The notes below the pieces were generated by a model. That model saw only the letters and a program-made list of their open reading frames with translations. It had not been told where the DNA came from and searched no databases. Made by a program: the position numbers and the translations under genes. From Romanomermis culicivorax (Eukaryota > Nematoda > Enoplea > Mermithida > Mermithidae), in NCBI GenBank assembly GCA_963922205.1, contig CAWUHX010000134.1, positions 310,001 through 374,000 on the forward strand: 64,000 bases of DNA, written 5' to 3'. Positions 12,872-29,400 of this stretch are shown here, piece by piece; positions within the stretch are counted from its first letter, which is position 1, and each line of letters begins with the position of its first letter.

Positions 12872-15273
12872 GAATATTCTAGGAATTCTACAACGCAAAC
12901 AGGGTGCCTGAACTAGACGAGGCGACGTCGCATAATCTATAAATTCTTTTCGTGTGTGGAAAAATCTCCGATCTAGAATTTTCGATATCATTTGGACGCC
13001 AGATGTGTAGATTTCGGCGTTTCTAGAGCTTTTGGCGAGATGCCAAGTTGTAAATTATAATTGTAGGCTTGCACACGTACATCAGCAACTAAGAAAATCC
13101 AGGAAGATCTAACAAATTTTAACTAAACTATAACCACCCGTAACTTCGTCAAGTATGGCGCGATACAGCTTTCTTCATAAAATGATTCAAAACAGAAAAA
13201 TAACATAAATATGCAGTGAGTTGAAAACCGTCTTCAGGTAGCTTTTACTGTATTGTTTAGTTGAATGGTGTTACGAATTTTCAGTCTCACAGGATGCGTG
13301 GTTTGGCAGAAAACACTTGACATATAAAGAAGTACTTGCTTCCCGGATTCTTTATTTAGAAGCATTTTAAGAAAAAGAAACTATGGATCATATTTTTGGA
13401 TAGATTCCAATCACTGATGCAAGGGGAAAAAGTTCCTAGCTATCTAGAAAATTCACTATCTGAGTGGTTCTAACATCTATCTGGGTGACGTCAAACATTT
13501 AACGGATGATGCCCAATATAACCTCCCAAATTTCCTTGGGCCGATGTATTAAGGATTATTATACCAGAAACTGTGATACTCATTTAAATTATGTTTTGTT
13601 TGTATGTTTTTTTTTGTCCGCATTTTTTGCTCGTATTTTAGCTGTTTTATAGTAAACAAAGGAACATAAGTCAAATTGTCAGTCCAAAGCATCAATCTGC
13701 TAGAAAAAATGGTGAACATTGTGCACGGACTGCGTGAAGCAATTTGAAAGGACTTCTCGTAGTTGAGGAGTAGTTCAATGTTCAGTCAAATGGTGAAAAC
13801 ATGAAATTTTATGAACTTTACGGAAACTTGTTGGGTATCGATTTGCAAACCGGTTTAGAGTTGTGGGTAATGTTCTTTGGACTGTAACCTTGCTTTATTG
13901 CTCTATTTCGTGAATCTGGGACAGCGTCTTTTTTTGAAATCTTTTTTCGAGATGTCAAATTGATTATCTTTTTCTTGGTTTTTTCAAAAATATTATCATG
14001 GTTTTTCAAGATGACATCTCGATTTTGTTCCAAGATTATGTCGACAAAATTGCGCTGCACTGAGGAAAGGTGACCTCTTGTATCTAGATTTTTCTAACGA
14101 TGCTTCTTGAAGTTTTAGCGAAGGATGCTGAAAAAGCTTTGAGCATAAGCATTTGAAGTTAACAGTTTGTACACGTAAAAGCAAATTTTTTACAAGTTGT
14201 AACGATTTTCGGAGTGGACCTGCTCCTGTTCTGTAAATTATTTATCAATTTTTGAGTAATAAGTCTCACAATAAAAGCCTCTGAAAAATAATTTTGAAGA
14301 CAGCATTCTTTTTGGAACTTTAATTCAAACACACACTCTGAAAATATGCTATAAACAAGCATGTACCTGAGTATGTCTGTGAGCAATTTGTGTCTTGAGC
14401 TGAAGGATTTTAGAATTTTTAGCCGACGTAGTTAGCATCCTATTGATGTATGCAATTTCAGTACAACAACATTACCAGACCAAGACATTTTACTTTATGC
14501 GTTCGGAAGCTTATGCTTGAATTTGATCTATATCATTCCTTTGCAATTTGGATGCACTTTTTTACTCTCTACTGACATGTTGAATATTCAGGATTGAGTA
14601 ATCAAAAGGCTGCAAAATGTAAATTGTAGTCTGTCAACTAAGAAATCATTTCAACTCAATATCCGATTTTAAGACTGACAAAGATGCAGTGCTGTTGTGT
14701 TTGCTCGTGTGCCAAACAAATTTTACATTGAACGAGATATTTTTTTAAACTAACGTTTTGATGTTATTTTTCGTCGAGGTTTCATAATTAGCTACAAAAG
14801 TTTCTGCTGCATTGAGTACGAAATTTTCATTTTTGATCTGCTTCCTCAAAAGAAGGGTTTACACAAAATTCATCTAAGGCTTGTCTGCGTTTTAACCTCA
14901 GACGTAAATAAGCTCATAATTATGCGTTATGTCATGGAACTACATGATTTCGAGCAAATTTCATATTTGAACAGGTCAGAGATATCAGTCCCAAAAATAG
15001 TGTACAGTTTCTGAGGACAAATCCCAAAACCTGTATCCCATTTTGACAACTATAAAAAATGATTATGACTTTGCGAGCATTATTTTATATTGCAAGCAGG
15101 ACCCACTTCACAGTTCACGTGAAATGGAGCGTTGCTCAACAGTTTATATTTGCAATACTGCGTCATGAATCGTTCCACAGTTATAGCGCATGAAAACGTG
15201 TTACTGCACGAAATCTTACGATAAATTCTCTTACAGTTCTTGATAAATACGTGACTTGCAATAACTAGTCGTT
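12872..15273. other. Intergenic stretch, no gene seen
   Basis: Between the insulin-like gene and the toxin-related gene. Short open frames on both strands show no recognisable similarity. It contains one diverged copy of the TAGTCTG MITE at about 13165-13384. No promoter motif stands out. Confidence 0.45.
13165..13384. mobile_element. Diverged copy of the TAGTCTG MITE
   Basis: The left end TTTCTTCATAAAATG and the right end TTTAGAAGCATTTTAAGAAA are recognisable against the full copies, and the distance between them is right for the family. The terminal TA-TAGTCTG words themselves have decayed. Confidence 0.55.
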
Positions 15274-18200
15274 ATGAATGCTGGATCTGATACAGTGCTG
15301 CAACACATGTTATTTTCGGATCATAAACAGTTCGAGGCGCAATTAGCGAGAAATTTGCGATTTTCCCTAATCAGACCCGACAATTATGCTGGTATGTTTT
15401 TCACTTTCATGGGCTATTTTTCGACCATGCAAACAATTGGCATACATGACCAAGTTACCGGTGAGTATATCAGAATATTGAATATTTTGACCACTGGTCG
15501 CGTTCTTTTCACGGCGAAAACTATGTTAAGTGAAAGTTTGACTGGAAGATTATTCTATTTTCATCTTAATGAAAATGTTCCGTTACTGAATGATCACTTC
15601 AGCAAGAATGATATTGACGCTATATATCATTACTTAAAATTAACTGATCGTAACTTAGATGAAAAAACCATTCTGCAGTGGATCCAACACGTAGAAAACA
15701 ATTGCCTCTACGTAACTGTAAAAAAGGCTCAATTGGGAAGCACTAGTAACGAACAATGGACTAACGAAGGTTTTGCTGTTGATGCGACATTTTATAGAGC
15801 AACTAACTTGTTTCAGCATAATAATCAGGGAGGTGCGACATCATGGTACGCGTTGAAGACGGCCGATTTGACCAGTGAAACTGAAATTCAACTGTTCTCT
15901 CAAAGGAGTAACGAAATTTATAAAACTATTTTCAACGCCTTTATGAAAAATTCGCTTTCAAAAAATTATCAGTCGAAATTCACATTATCTAAAGAACATT
16001 TCCTCCATTTCGTTCATGGTGCTTTGCAGTACAACGTAAAATCATTTCTTTCGATAAAAATAACACCAATATATGTCGGACCTAACTTGGAAAAGCTGAC
16101 CGTCTTAGAATATGATCAGGGGAAGTGGATTACGGATTCGCCTCCAATAATCTTCGAAGCCCACCTGTCTTTTGATGAACCTAGACCCGTTCAAAGTGCT
16201 ACTGGAATTAATGAGTTACCGATCGATTTTTTGTCAAATTCTAAATTCGCATTGGTAAACACTGTGGTTTTTGGATCGATTAATGCGGGAAGCATTCAAT
16301 TTTCCATAAATCAGGCCGAAATCGGAAATAAAAATGGCTTGATAAATTTTTTGAACAACATAATAAAGCTTGAGCGCGATCAGTTCGATTACAATTTTTA
16401 CGACATCAGGAAACAACTGTTGATGCAGTTGAGCAGGATTGACACTTTTTTGGGTCATGACCATAGGATAAATACTCTCAGACATTTCTTTTTCGCCACT
16501 TCGATGTGTGCTGGTTTAAAAAGTCCAGCCTATAAATTGAAGTCTAGGTTTGATCAATCGAATCCTGTTGATGTTTTTCTTATACTCCCATCTGAATCAA
16601 GTGGTGGCATAGTTGTAACCATGTCGGCAGATATTATGAGTGATTCTGCCTCAGATCAATTAGCAAGCATTCTTTTGGAAACTGGTCTGAAAAAACTGCT
16701 CGTCTTAACGATAAATAACCAAGCGTATGAACATATTGCAAACGCAATTAATCCATTTATAGGTATGATGACTCATGATTCAATCTCGCATGAGCAGCTC
16801 AATATTGATCCATCACATTGGGAATACATTTTGCCTGTGCTTTTCGAAAACTCTTTCTCCAAGATGTTGATAAATCCGCTGGATGAAAGTTTAAGTACAG
16901 ATCTACAGATCGAGCTCACTCATCATTTGATGCTTCCCACAAGTCTAAGCGAATTTCAAGCTCAACTGAAAGGGTTCGCAGCTGAGAAGCACGTCTTCAC
17001 GCCTTATGGATATGACAATAAATTGATAGGAATCAGGATTGGCAAATTTGAAGGAAGTGAAGATATGAATCGATTCCCCATTGCTGAGGACTACGGTGAT
17101 ACTAGACGTGATTTTCACATAATCTTGCAGTTGAATCCAAATGGCCATAACGCCGACTTGAATCAGCTGAAAAATTTTTTTAAACGGCAATTGTTGTCTT
17201 CGGGCTCAGAAAAAATAAACACTGGTTTGATCAGACCGATATCTCGTGACAATAGTATAAGATACGAATTCGACGCCTCATTTCCAAATGGAAAGCATGA
17301 AGGTGAATACGCAGGTTGTCTACCACGAAGGAAACGAGTTGGTGACCTAAACTGTCTCACGGTCGAGGAGGATGATTTTGAGATAATGAATGAAGACGGT
17401 ACCATAACAGCACATACACCGAAAGGTGTGGGCAAAATTGGTGGCATTGTAAATAAAGCTATTTACTTCCAAATGATCAAAGGGATCATCGGTGCGGCCA
17501 TGGACGGTGATATCAAACGAATGGCCAAAGAAAGTGGAATCCTCGTGGGCATGATTGGTGTGGGCGCTGCGGACGATATGGCGGTGCAATGGGGGCGGAG
17601 CATACTGAAGAGGAGCAGTCTTTTGAAAGGTGGTTCGGCTTATCTAGGTGGCAAACTTTTATCCAAAGCATACCTCGGCTTCATCATTGCTGATTTAGTA
17701 GCTCGATCAAAAGCCTACGAAATGGGCGATAAGGATCAGCTAGTAGGTATTGTCGGTGATGCTGCAATACTGACAATAAATGTTATTCCATTGACTGTTG
17801 AAATATTTTCAACCTTTCTCAGTGTAGAAGAAGCATCTGTCGAACTTGGCCCCGAAGTAATGATTGCTGAAGCACTCATATTTGCTGTAATTGATGCAAC
17901 GAGAAGTGTTCAAAAGATCGAGAAGTACTTGCATCTTTCTTGGGGTGAAGACATTGTCCAATGGACCAAATCGTTTTTCAATGCGCAAACTTCAAGTTAT
18001 TTGGAAGATTTGAGCCGGGAAAAGAATCTACTGCAAATGGCAATTGAAGAAGCCGCTAAGAAGCTACAACTCCAAAACAATACCTTCACATACTATGCAG
18101 CTCCAACCTTGACCACGAATAAAAATGGGAACATTGTCCAACAAGAAAACAATATCATCGACATGAAATCAAAGACACAAGTGTGGAGTAGAGCTTGGCC

Positions 18201-20079
18201 GGCATAACAAAACAAAATTCGTGGTCAAGGTTGGAAACAAAATTTACGAATTGAATGCGCCTCAAGCGGAATCGAGAAACAAGCATCTGAGATAAGTTTG
18301 ACCAGAAAAGTAACTGACAGTTTAGGCTTCACGACTGACGGAAAATTATATGAAAGTATTTTTTGCGAAAACATGATCACATTGAGCACCAGGAAAAATG
18401 TCGCTGAGGATTTGAGTCTCATTGAACTTGGATATGGTACAGACGCGGCGAAAGGATTTAAGGAAAAGAGAAACTATTTCATTATTGGTGGCGGTGAAAA
18501 GCAAGTCACTGGTGGAAGACTTGCGGACATATTTCATTTTATTGGCAATGAAACGGTATATGGCAGTATCGATGGAGGGGAAGGTGACAATACTCTAGAC
18601 CTCAGTCAGTACCTGATATCCACAAAGATGATAATAGACCTTCAAAGTGGGACATTAGCAGGTTCAATCAGAACGACAACCGTCGTAAGAGGCATTGAAA
18701 ACATAGTAGGCAGAAATGGGGCTGTTGATCGAGTAATTTGTTCTTGTAGGACAAGATATTTAGATCTGAAAGGAGGCAAATCTAACCTGCAGCCCGACGC
18801 AGTTTTAGTCCCAAGATTGAACTGTACTTCGAAATTAACAATAAAGTTGTCTGGTTATATGAATATTGAAAACAATGCAAATAAGATAAACTTTATTTAC
18901 TTGGTAACAAATAACACAAACGCAACAATTTCGAGCGTGTTTAATGGCACCACTTATCCGTCTGAAAATGTTCTTTTCCTACCAATGAACTTAAGCCTGT
19001 TAGATTCAATAGAAAGCATTAGTATCAACAACAGAACTTCCATGACACTGGGAAGTAAAATTTATAACACTACAGTCATATTATCTGGGCACTATGAAAA
19101 TTCAAACTTCGTTTTTGCTGATGAGTACCAAATGAGTTATTTTGATAGCATCTTCCACGCAAGACGTGAAGTTCAAAATTACAGTTCTGACGATATAATA
19201 CTCAGAGAAAAGCTTTTGATGCTTAGCCACAAGCTGGGCATTACAGTGACAGTGTTCTCGAAAGTAAACAGCGAACTCATTCAAGTGCATAATATGAAAA
19301 AACCAGCGAATTCTAGTGGAGATGAAGTAGCTGTCACCCATTTTAGCAATGATGCGGATTACAAGAGCATCGTACCAACAACTAATTATAGGCAGAATTA
19401 CTTCCAGATTTATGCGGTCTGCAACGAGAACAACTGCTGGATGAAAAATTTTTCTATTCATATAATGAACTCAGATGATTCCAATTCCAATATTGTCGAT
19501 TTTTCTCCAGTTCATGAGTTACTGTTGCAGTATGATCGAAAACTAGAAATAAAAATAAGGAATTTCACAAACATATTTATCGTCGATCTGAAAGATGAAC
19601 TTAGAACTTTTGGTTCGATAGACATAAACTATGACTTTCTAGTAAATAAACGTGCGTGTCCTAAGTTATTGATAAATATCAGAACTTTAATGCAAGTCTG
19701 CTACGATCAGAGATTCAACGCTTATGCATTGTACCCAATACCGCTAAGAATGAAGAACGACAAATCAGTCCTCGTTTTGACCCAGAATGATGTTGAAAAA
19801 AACATGAAAATTCATGTTGAACGACAAAAGCCAACTTTTACCTGTCAGTCATACAACGATTCTTTGATTCTAACGAAATCGATTATAACAGAAGATCCCG
19901 AAGATGAATTTTCATTAATTTTCATCGATTATTTCCCTCCGTCGTTGAATTTGCTAGACAACCGGAATCGAGACTTGTTCGATTCGATAGTTTTCGAGTT
20001 CGAAGACGAAAAGAAGCATGAAACTGCAACGGTGAAAGAATTTATGGAAAAGTGTAATTTTTGGATTGAACGGATATGA
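15274..20079 (+). pseudogene. Toxin-related gene (TcdA/TcdB pore-domain / DUF3491-like family), probably broken
   Basis: A long coding element without recognisable introns in a region where every other gene is intron-rich. It consists of very long open blocks in one frame, with about one interruption, so it is either a recent fossil or carries a splice I cannot prove. Parts, left to right: a large N-terminal region of unknown fold (from 15274); a basic furin-like motif LPRRKRV near 17320; a glycine-rich and hydrophobic region at about 17430-17960 that could insert in membranes; then a beta-rich, Gly/Asp-rich part from about 18470 (GGGEKQVTGG, IDGGEGDNTLDLSQY) with many Asn-glycosylation motifs running to 20079. 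From memory this combination resembles large animal proteins annotated with a TcdA/TcdB pore-forming domain and DUF3491, themselves thought to come from bacterial toxins; I could not search. AT-rich composition like the host suggests residence long enough to ameliorate. Low divergence of the frame suggests a young break. Family is moderately supported, function unknown. Confidence 0.6.
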
Positions 20080-20773
20080 AAAGTGTTTTAATTATTTGAA
20101 TAAAATCAACGATGATCCTGCATGTCCCGTCGACTTGAAATCGTTGTTCCATGGTTGTAGCACAAAATTTCTGCGATAGAGAAGATATTTCTCCCTCCCT
20201 GTGCATGGGTTCCGAATCTCACTATTTTTCTTCAGCCTATGGTAAACAACTTTCAGGCGCTTCGCGCCTAATATGATTGAAAAATTCCATATTTGATCCT
20301 TAAATTGGCGAAATGATCACTTTCGTTTGAACAGTTATGTGACAGCAGACTGGAGCCATCCACTGATCTAAATGACAAAAGGATAAAAAAATATCTCCGA
20401 TTTTTCCATTTTCTCATTATGTAGCTATAAGACGGATCTATTGGAATGAGATCATCATATATCAAACGATACAGTGCACTCGATTCATATCACTGTGTGC
20501 ATTACCATTTTAATTTTCACTCTCATTTTCATAGTTTTGAAATTCACATAATTTCCATCGAATATTACAAATAGCCAAGAAGTTTATCTGCTCTAATCTT
20601 ACTAAGATATGTCTGTTTTTTATTGAATATTCAGGCTCAACCAATGGATTGTTGGAATAGTAGTAGTGAGCGAAAGCAACAAACGGTTATTTTTGATAAA
20701 ATCGATAAGTTCAAATCACGAGCAACAAATAGTCAGAAGTGTGTGAACTTCACATTTTTCACTTCTACACATT
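20080..20773. other. Short convergent intergenic region
   Basis: Lies between the rightward toxin-related gene and the leftward secreted-protein gene, so it should hold both 3' ends. No further gene is seen. Confidence 0.4.
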
Positions 20774-22965
<2,192 letters not shown>

Positions 22966-23423
22966 GACGAAACGTGGAGCCGAAAGTTAACTAGCTTTAG
23001 CGGTTTATTCAGCAACCTTTATACCTTGCTGGTGATTCGTCGTTATTTCCTTTCATGAAATTTTTTCGCCCTGCATTTTTCGAGAAGAGAACCGTGAATT
23101 AATAAACTGGTTCAGAAGGGATTTTTTGGTGAAAAACTCTTTCAATTTAGTCTCTTATAGCAAAATTTTGAGTGTTTACTTTCCAAGATGTTTGCGAAAC
23201 GTCAGAAAGAGCTACAAGTTTTCTTACTACTTTTTAGTTGTTTCTAGAAATTTTAACGAAAATTTTAGGTAAATAGTACCCAGATTTTGTTGAACAATTA
23301 TAAAATTGAATTGTCATCATTTTTCACAATGGAAAGCCGTATTGTCTAAGTCACTTGGAAATCTATACATTTTATTGTGCTGGAAATCACTAGGGTGTAC
23401 AAAATGACACAAAAAATAAAGAG
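22966..23423. other. Intergenic region between two leftward genes
   Basis: About 460 bases containing the 5' flank of the secreted-protein gene and the 3' UTR of the threonine dehydratase gene. No other gene is seen. A likely polyadenylation signal for the dehydratase is listed separately. Confidence 0.45.
23371..23376 (-). terminator. Likely polyadenylation signal of the threonine dehydratase gene
   Basis: AATAAA on the minus strand, about 50 bases after the stop codon at 23424. Position and sequence are canonical; cleavage site not determined. Confidence 0.6.
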
Positions 23424-26400
23424 CTAAATGATCGGATTGAAAACGACGCTTTTGTAGTGGGCGTTCAACATTCGCTCGATTTCATTAGCATGTTCATCGT
23501 CTCTACTTTCGACCACTAATTTGACCTGAAAAATATATCTTTAATGTGAGGATAATGAAATTAAAAATTATTTTACTGGCATTCGAGCATTTACTATCTC
23601 ACTGTATATCAGTTAAAAATGAGAAGCTCATCAACACTCGGTCAGAACTTGAAGCATAGATATCAAATCGAAAGAAAAGCCAGTTTTGATTTTTCAAAAC
23701 GTTTATGAAAACTGTACCGTAAGAAATGTCCAATTAAGATCATTAGTATAATAATACTTGGAGACCTTTACTCGTAAGCTCCTGAAAAAAGATGCTTTCT
23801 ATAGAAAGCATATTGAGAATCCAATTGAATTTCCCTGAACTTCAATTTCTGACAACAAGCAATTCAAAAAGCTGACTGATGTACTATTATTGATACTTTT
23901 TCACGATAATTGATCAACTAATACTAATACTCATGAACACTTTTCAATGCTCACATTGACGCAGAATATATCCGTTTTGACCCAGGCGCGTTCGTGCAAA
24001 ATGTCTTTGATACTGGCACCGCAGCTGCAGAGTAATTGAGCCAGTTCGGCGATGCCGCCCGGGCGATCGGAAACCGTGACCGAAAAGCGGACGAGGCGCC
24101 TGTCGACGGCCAAACCTCGTTCGATGCAACGACCCAAGACGGTGGTGTCGATATTGCCACCGCACAGCGGCAAGACAACTCTAAATGGACAGAAGTTTGA
24201 TCTATAGCATTAAGTGCTAAGCAAAAGACAAATTATTCAAAAATAAGGGTACCTTGTACTTCTGAATAGTTTTAAAAAAGATCTGTATATTCAATAGTGC
24301 CAAATTTAAATCGTTTCATATAAAAAATTCTCAATTCTTCGGAGCAGAGTTTTTCAAACCTCAAGCTCGGCGTACAAAGATGCATGCCAAGATTTTTTCA
24401 GAGGGTCGATCACCCAAGAATACCGGTGGGATGATGTGCGTTGATTGTCATTTCCGCCACCATGTCATTTCAATCACCGTATTGTTTCAGCCACTGAATC
24501 GATTCAGCCACCCTTTTTCCACACGGAATATCAATTTAGAACTGTGCTGTTTCAGCCAACTGTATCATTTCAGTAATTAAGTCCATTCAACCATTCAAAC
24601 ATGTTATTATAAACAATAGATATGTATGCAGGGAATTAGGATAGTAAACTAATTGTAAATAAGCTTGGATGAAAGAATTAAGAAAAACGTTTCAAAAATG
24701 CACGTCGAGGATTTATCAGAGGAAAGGTTGACAAGCTGAAAAAGTGGGAAGGGGATAAAATGAAATCAGTTGAAAATCTTCATTTTTTGCTGAAACACAT
24801 GGCGTTTTTATTTCAAAAAAGCTTATAACGGAATGGACATCTTTGAAAATCCAGCGGATCAGGGCTCGAGAATCAGCATGAACATTAACATCTGCATTTT
24901 TAAACCTCATACAATCGAAGTATTCGTTAATTGATCAGTTATTGTCTGTTCTACGACTTCTTCTGGTACAGAAGTTTAGATTTGTTCGAAAGTCTGATAA
25001 AGCAATATTTACGCTTCCATAAGTTTGTCAAGACATAATTAGATAAACCGAAAGTGACCATTTCTGAACTGTTTTCGAAAGTCAAATATTCGACCGAAAG
25101 TCTTTTTGAACGACCAATGCTCAGTTTTATTAAATGTTTTCTACAAAACTTATGCAAATTAGGATATGGAAAGGCACAGGTGGGCCGATTTATTCTTCTG
25201 GAAGTACACTGTGTTTTTAATGTTCCTCATTGAACTTGCCGAATTTTAAGAAGATAAGTGCGTGATTAGATAAAAATAAAAAAACTAATTATTTCGTGAA
25301 AAAAGAAAAGTGACCGAATTGAAACAGTGGCTTCAAGGTCTCGGTAGTTGAATCACACCACTGGTCTAACCAACACTGGTGGCTGAATCAATACATTTTT
25401 AAGAGTCAGGGTAGGGGTACTTTAGGTATGAGATTGGAGTGTTCCCGCTCCATATTCATCGTCTATGTTGGCGTAGAAGTTGATAAAGTTCCCTTTTTTT
25501 CAAAGAAGTCACGCGAGCGTGCTACAAATTTGAGATTTTGCAGAATCTGCGACGAAGTTTTTTCTCTACATCTGCATAATTCGAAAGTTGCTTGGAACGG
25601 ATTCGCTTACCTCTTGCCTTGTAACTCGGGCAACAATCCAGCTATTAGCGCGGCGAGTCCTATGGCCCCAGCACCTTCGACAACTGCCTTTTCCACTTCT
25701 ATAAGCCGCAAAATAGCTAAAGCGATGAATTCTTCACTGAAATTGTATTAAATGAGAGTTGACGAACTTGATCAAAATTCTTAACCAACCTGACACATAC
25801 AACTTTATCCACTAGTCTGCGAGCTGTTTCGAAAGCGTTGTAGCCAACAGTTGGCACGGAAAGTCCTGTAAAGTACAAAAATTAAGATAAAACCCCAAAC
25901 AAACAAGCCGTTTGCTAGCTATAATTGCACGTGAAAAATTTTTGCTGTTCAACTCGTAGCATGGTTCAATGTTATGCATCCATGATCAAGAACAGCGATG
26001 GATTCAAGTTTCCAAGAACGCTGTGTTACTATTACAAGAGCAATGATAATTTAGATCGTACAATCTCTTGAAAATAAAATAATTCAACAGTTCTTGTATC
26101 AATTGTTATCCAGTTCAGTGGTTTTCAGGCCATGATCAACTGGTTCAAACATTGTTTCTGCTGGTTCCTGGGGCCGGTTTCAGAGTTGCAGCTTGAGCTG
26201 CAGCTTTACTCTATATGTTATACCTTTGTAGTTAAGCTGCACCTCAGCTATAGCTTAACTCATGCACACAAAACGTATCGAGAAAGTTAAGCTGCAGCCG
26301 TGCTGCAAATTAATTCTGTATGTTATAAGATTGTCAAGGCGCAGCTCAGCTGCCCGTTAACTTCCCCGATATGTTTTGTATGCATGAGTTAGGCTACAGC

Positions 26401-29400
26401 TGAGCTGCAGCCTAACGACAATGACATAACATATAGAGTTAAGCTAGAGCTCAACTGGAGCTTAAGTCTCTTTTCTGAAACCGGCCCCAGAATGGGTTGC
26501 ATTTTTTGCCTTGTCTGTATCACAAAGTATACCTGAACTGTTTTTTCCTTGTTTTTTTTAGATTGCAACGTCTGAAATTTTAGTGGTAGTTAAACAACGA
26601 AATTAATCTTATATTAGAAGGCTTTTTGACTTGTAAAAAAATAGTCCTGCAATAAAACAGTAGAGCTTGTCAAATTCGTAAAAGTGCAACCAAAAAGTTT
26701 GATGTTTTGAAACACTGAACCGTAACATTGTAAATGAAACTTTTGACTACACCTCGTCTTTTGAACTCCCAGAAGTAGTTCTTGTATCACGCGTGCTGGG
26801 TTGATCACAAAAACATTCCTCATTAGTTTTATCTAAAGAACAATGAATAATAACAGCCATTAGAATGTAGTTTCTATCATCTAATTAGAATGCAAATTTC
26901 CATCAAAAAATGTAGTATATTTTTAGTAGCTTCATTTTACTCGTAGCTATCACGATACAGCTTTATGCAAGTGTTTGAGGAAATTCTGCATATTTGAGGT
27001 AAAGGGATCCACAAAAGCGTAGAAAAAAAACTAACAAATTTGGCAGCTGAGAATAAAAAACAAGAAGTTCCCTTTGAAAACAATCAGAGAGAAATTTACT
27101 ACTTTTTGGTGAATATGCAAAAATTTTCGCCCACATCAATGCACATATAAAATCTGATTATGTTTTTATGACTCTCTGTATACAAGTGACTTAATTAGAT
27201 AGCAGTATTTGATTCAGAAATTTATAAAATTTAAGTCTTATTTTCTGACATAATTACCATCTGCGGTCGTGGAACCGGGCTTAACATGGACGGGCTTGCC
27301 GGCTTCTAGCGCCCGCGTAAAGCTCGGACATCGTTCGGCTTCTACACCCTGAAAATAATTCATAATTTCATGAGCGGCGGGGTCATCCTACATGTAATCG
27401 GCAGAAAATATTGGATTACTATGATTTTTGCCGAAGGGCATAAATGCTTCACGGCCACGGCCACTCCGGCAATTAGACCCGCGCCACCCACTGGTACGAC
27501 CACCGCGTCCACGTTTTCGACTTGATCCACTATTTCGATACCCATGCTTCCTTGACCGGCAATGATATGTGGATGATCATATCTACAGGTAAGAGATTTT
27601 GGGCGAAGTCAAATCTGCTCCGCTTCTCCTCAAAATCCAAAAAAGTAGCAAGCCGTGGTGTCCAGAAAGAAAATTAATTTTTGATTTTTTCAAGAACAAA
27701 TAAAACTGTAAAACTGTGGCAAAATACTGTTACATGGAATTCCAAATTCCTGAATCAGTTTATAGATTCTGAACTGACTAAAAATTAGCGCAATGACTAC
27801 TGTGGATCATTCGAAATATGTGCTGTAATAAAATCTGAATGGTTGAAGAATGAGTATGAATAAAAGATTTAGTCTTTTAGGACGCTTGCTGAACCGAAAA
27901 ATGCGAGATTGCTGAGAGGATTGCTAAGGGTCCTGACCTAGCGGATCCCGGACAGATTCCAGGTTGACCCTTTTCAACGAAATGTAGAAGTAAAATTTAT
28001 TCCGATTAAATGTTGCAAATAAATATATTAAGCATAAAATAAATTTGACTTCAAAATAGTTCAATAAGACTTGATCATATAAAGATTTTGAAATTCCATG
28101 TAAAAATAATGAAAATTGCCAGGAAAAAGTGGTTTTTTGTTGGAATTGTAAGAGCACTCTGAGAAACATCTAAAACTAAAGTTTAAAAGCATTCTGATCA
28201 ATTTTGACTGTTTTTGAAGACTTGGAAAAAATTAGAGTCTAATCTCCCCAAAATTTCTTGGTGTACATGCATGTTCTTAGGTGGTTAGAGGTTTGACTTA
28301 ATGCAGACTACCTGTTGACCCCATATAGAGTTCTGGCTGACCACAAGCAGATTCCACCATAGGTAGGTTTTCGAATTCGTCAAACCTTGGGAAGCTTTCA
28401 AGTTCTACATAATGTTTGGAATTTTCAAGTATTGACCAAAAATTTATAGACTATACGTCATAGTTTTAGAAAATTCATCCTAAACCCATCTGCATTTTTT
28501 CAACTATATGTGACTACACTATTACTGTGCCATGAATCTGCTAGCCAATCCTTAACCATTACACCTCACACTCACATGCGTCCCCCAATAACCCCATTGT
28601 CAAAGATAACTTTTGTCCCACCCATAAGCGTTGCACTCCAGACTCCCAGCTCGTCTCAAAGGATATCATAATTGAAGTTCTTACCCTATCCTTAAGCAAT
28701 GCACTCTATGTTTGTCCTTAGTCGTTTGACGACGGTTTTTTTTTGATAGACGGTTTTTTAAGACCAGCTTGTAGCTTGTAGGTCTACAAGTCTTCTATGC
28801 AACGGATTCCAGCAACATATATGAGAGACCAATATTACTAGTATATGATTTCCTCTGGTATATTAAAAAATATAACACCTCCATGGACTCTGACTCCCAA
28901 CAGTTTTTGGCTGATACACATATATGCAGCTCACCCATTAATATAGAGCAGTCCTTTGCTTTGTGCGAAATTCATTGCTTTTTCTTTGGACTGAAAAAGA
29001 GACAAACATGACCTGAAGTTCCAGAAGTGACGAACATATATAGCAAATTTAACTTATGTAAACGACAGATGCGGCGAAAACCAAAAAGGTTGGTTCAATT
29101 GATACGCAATTTCCAACTTTATACTGTAGGAAAACAGTCCAATTTCTTCGCAAAAATGCGGAGGGCCAAAATCATTGAAAAAACATCATGCTAATCCACT
29201 GTCGATTTGGACAAAACAGCGTCGATAAGTGAGTGCTGTCGGATAAATTTTGATTTCTTAACTAGGTTATTGAAGGATTTTCATCGTTTTTTGCTGCTTG
29301 CTGACGAAATTTGTTTAAAGTTGGTTACATACAATTTCAAGCTTTTTTCATATTGAAGTTACTTTCATGGGATCGCTGCATCGATCATTTCAAAATGAAT

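Noticed and set aside
16234-17589. Several minus-strand frames of 80-94 residues
   Set aside because: Shadows of the long plus-strand toxin-related gene.
24380-25400. Possible inverted-repeat element with GATTCAGCCAC-like ends (about 24500 and 25390)
   Set aside because: The inverted words are short and no target duplication or second copy was found in the window.
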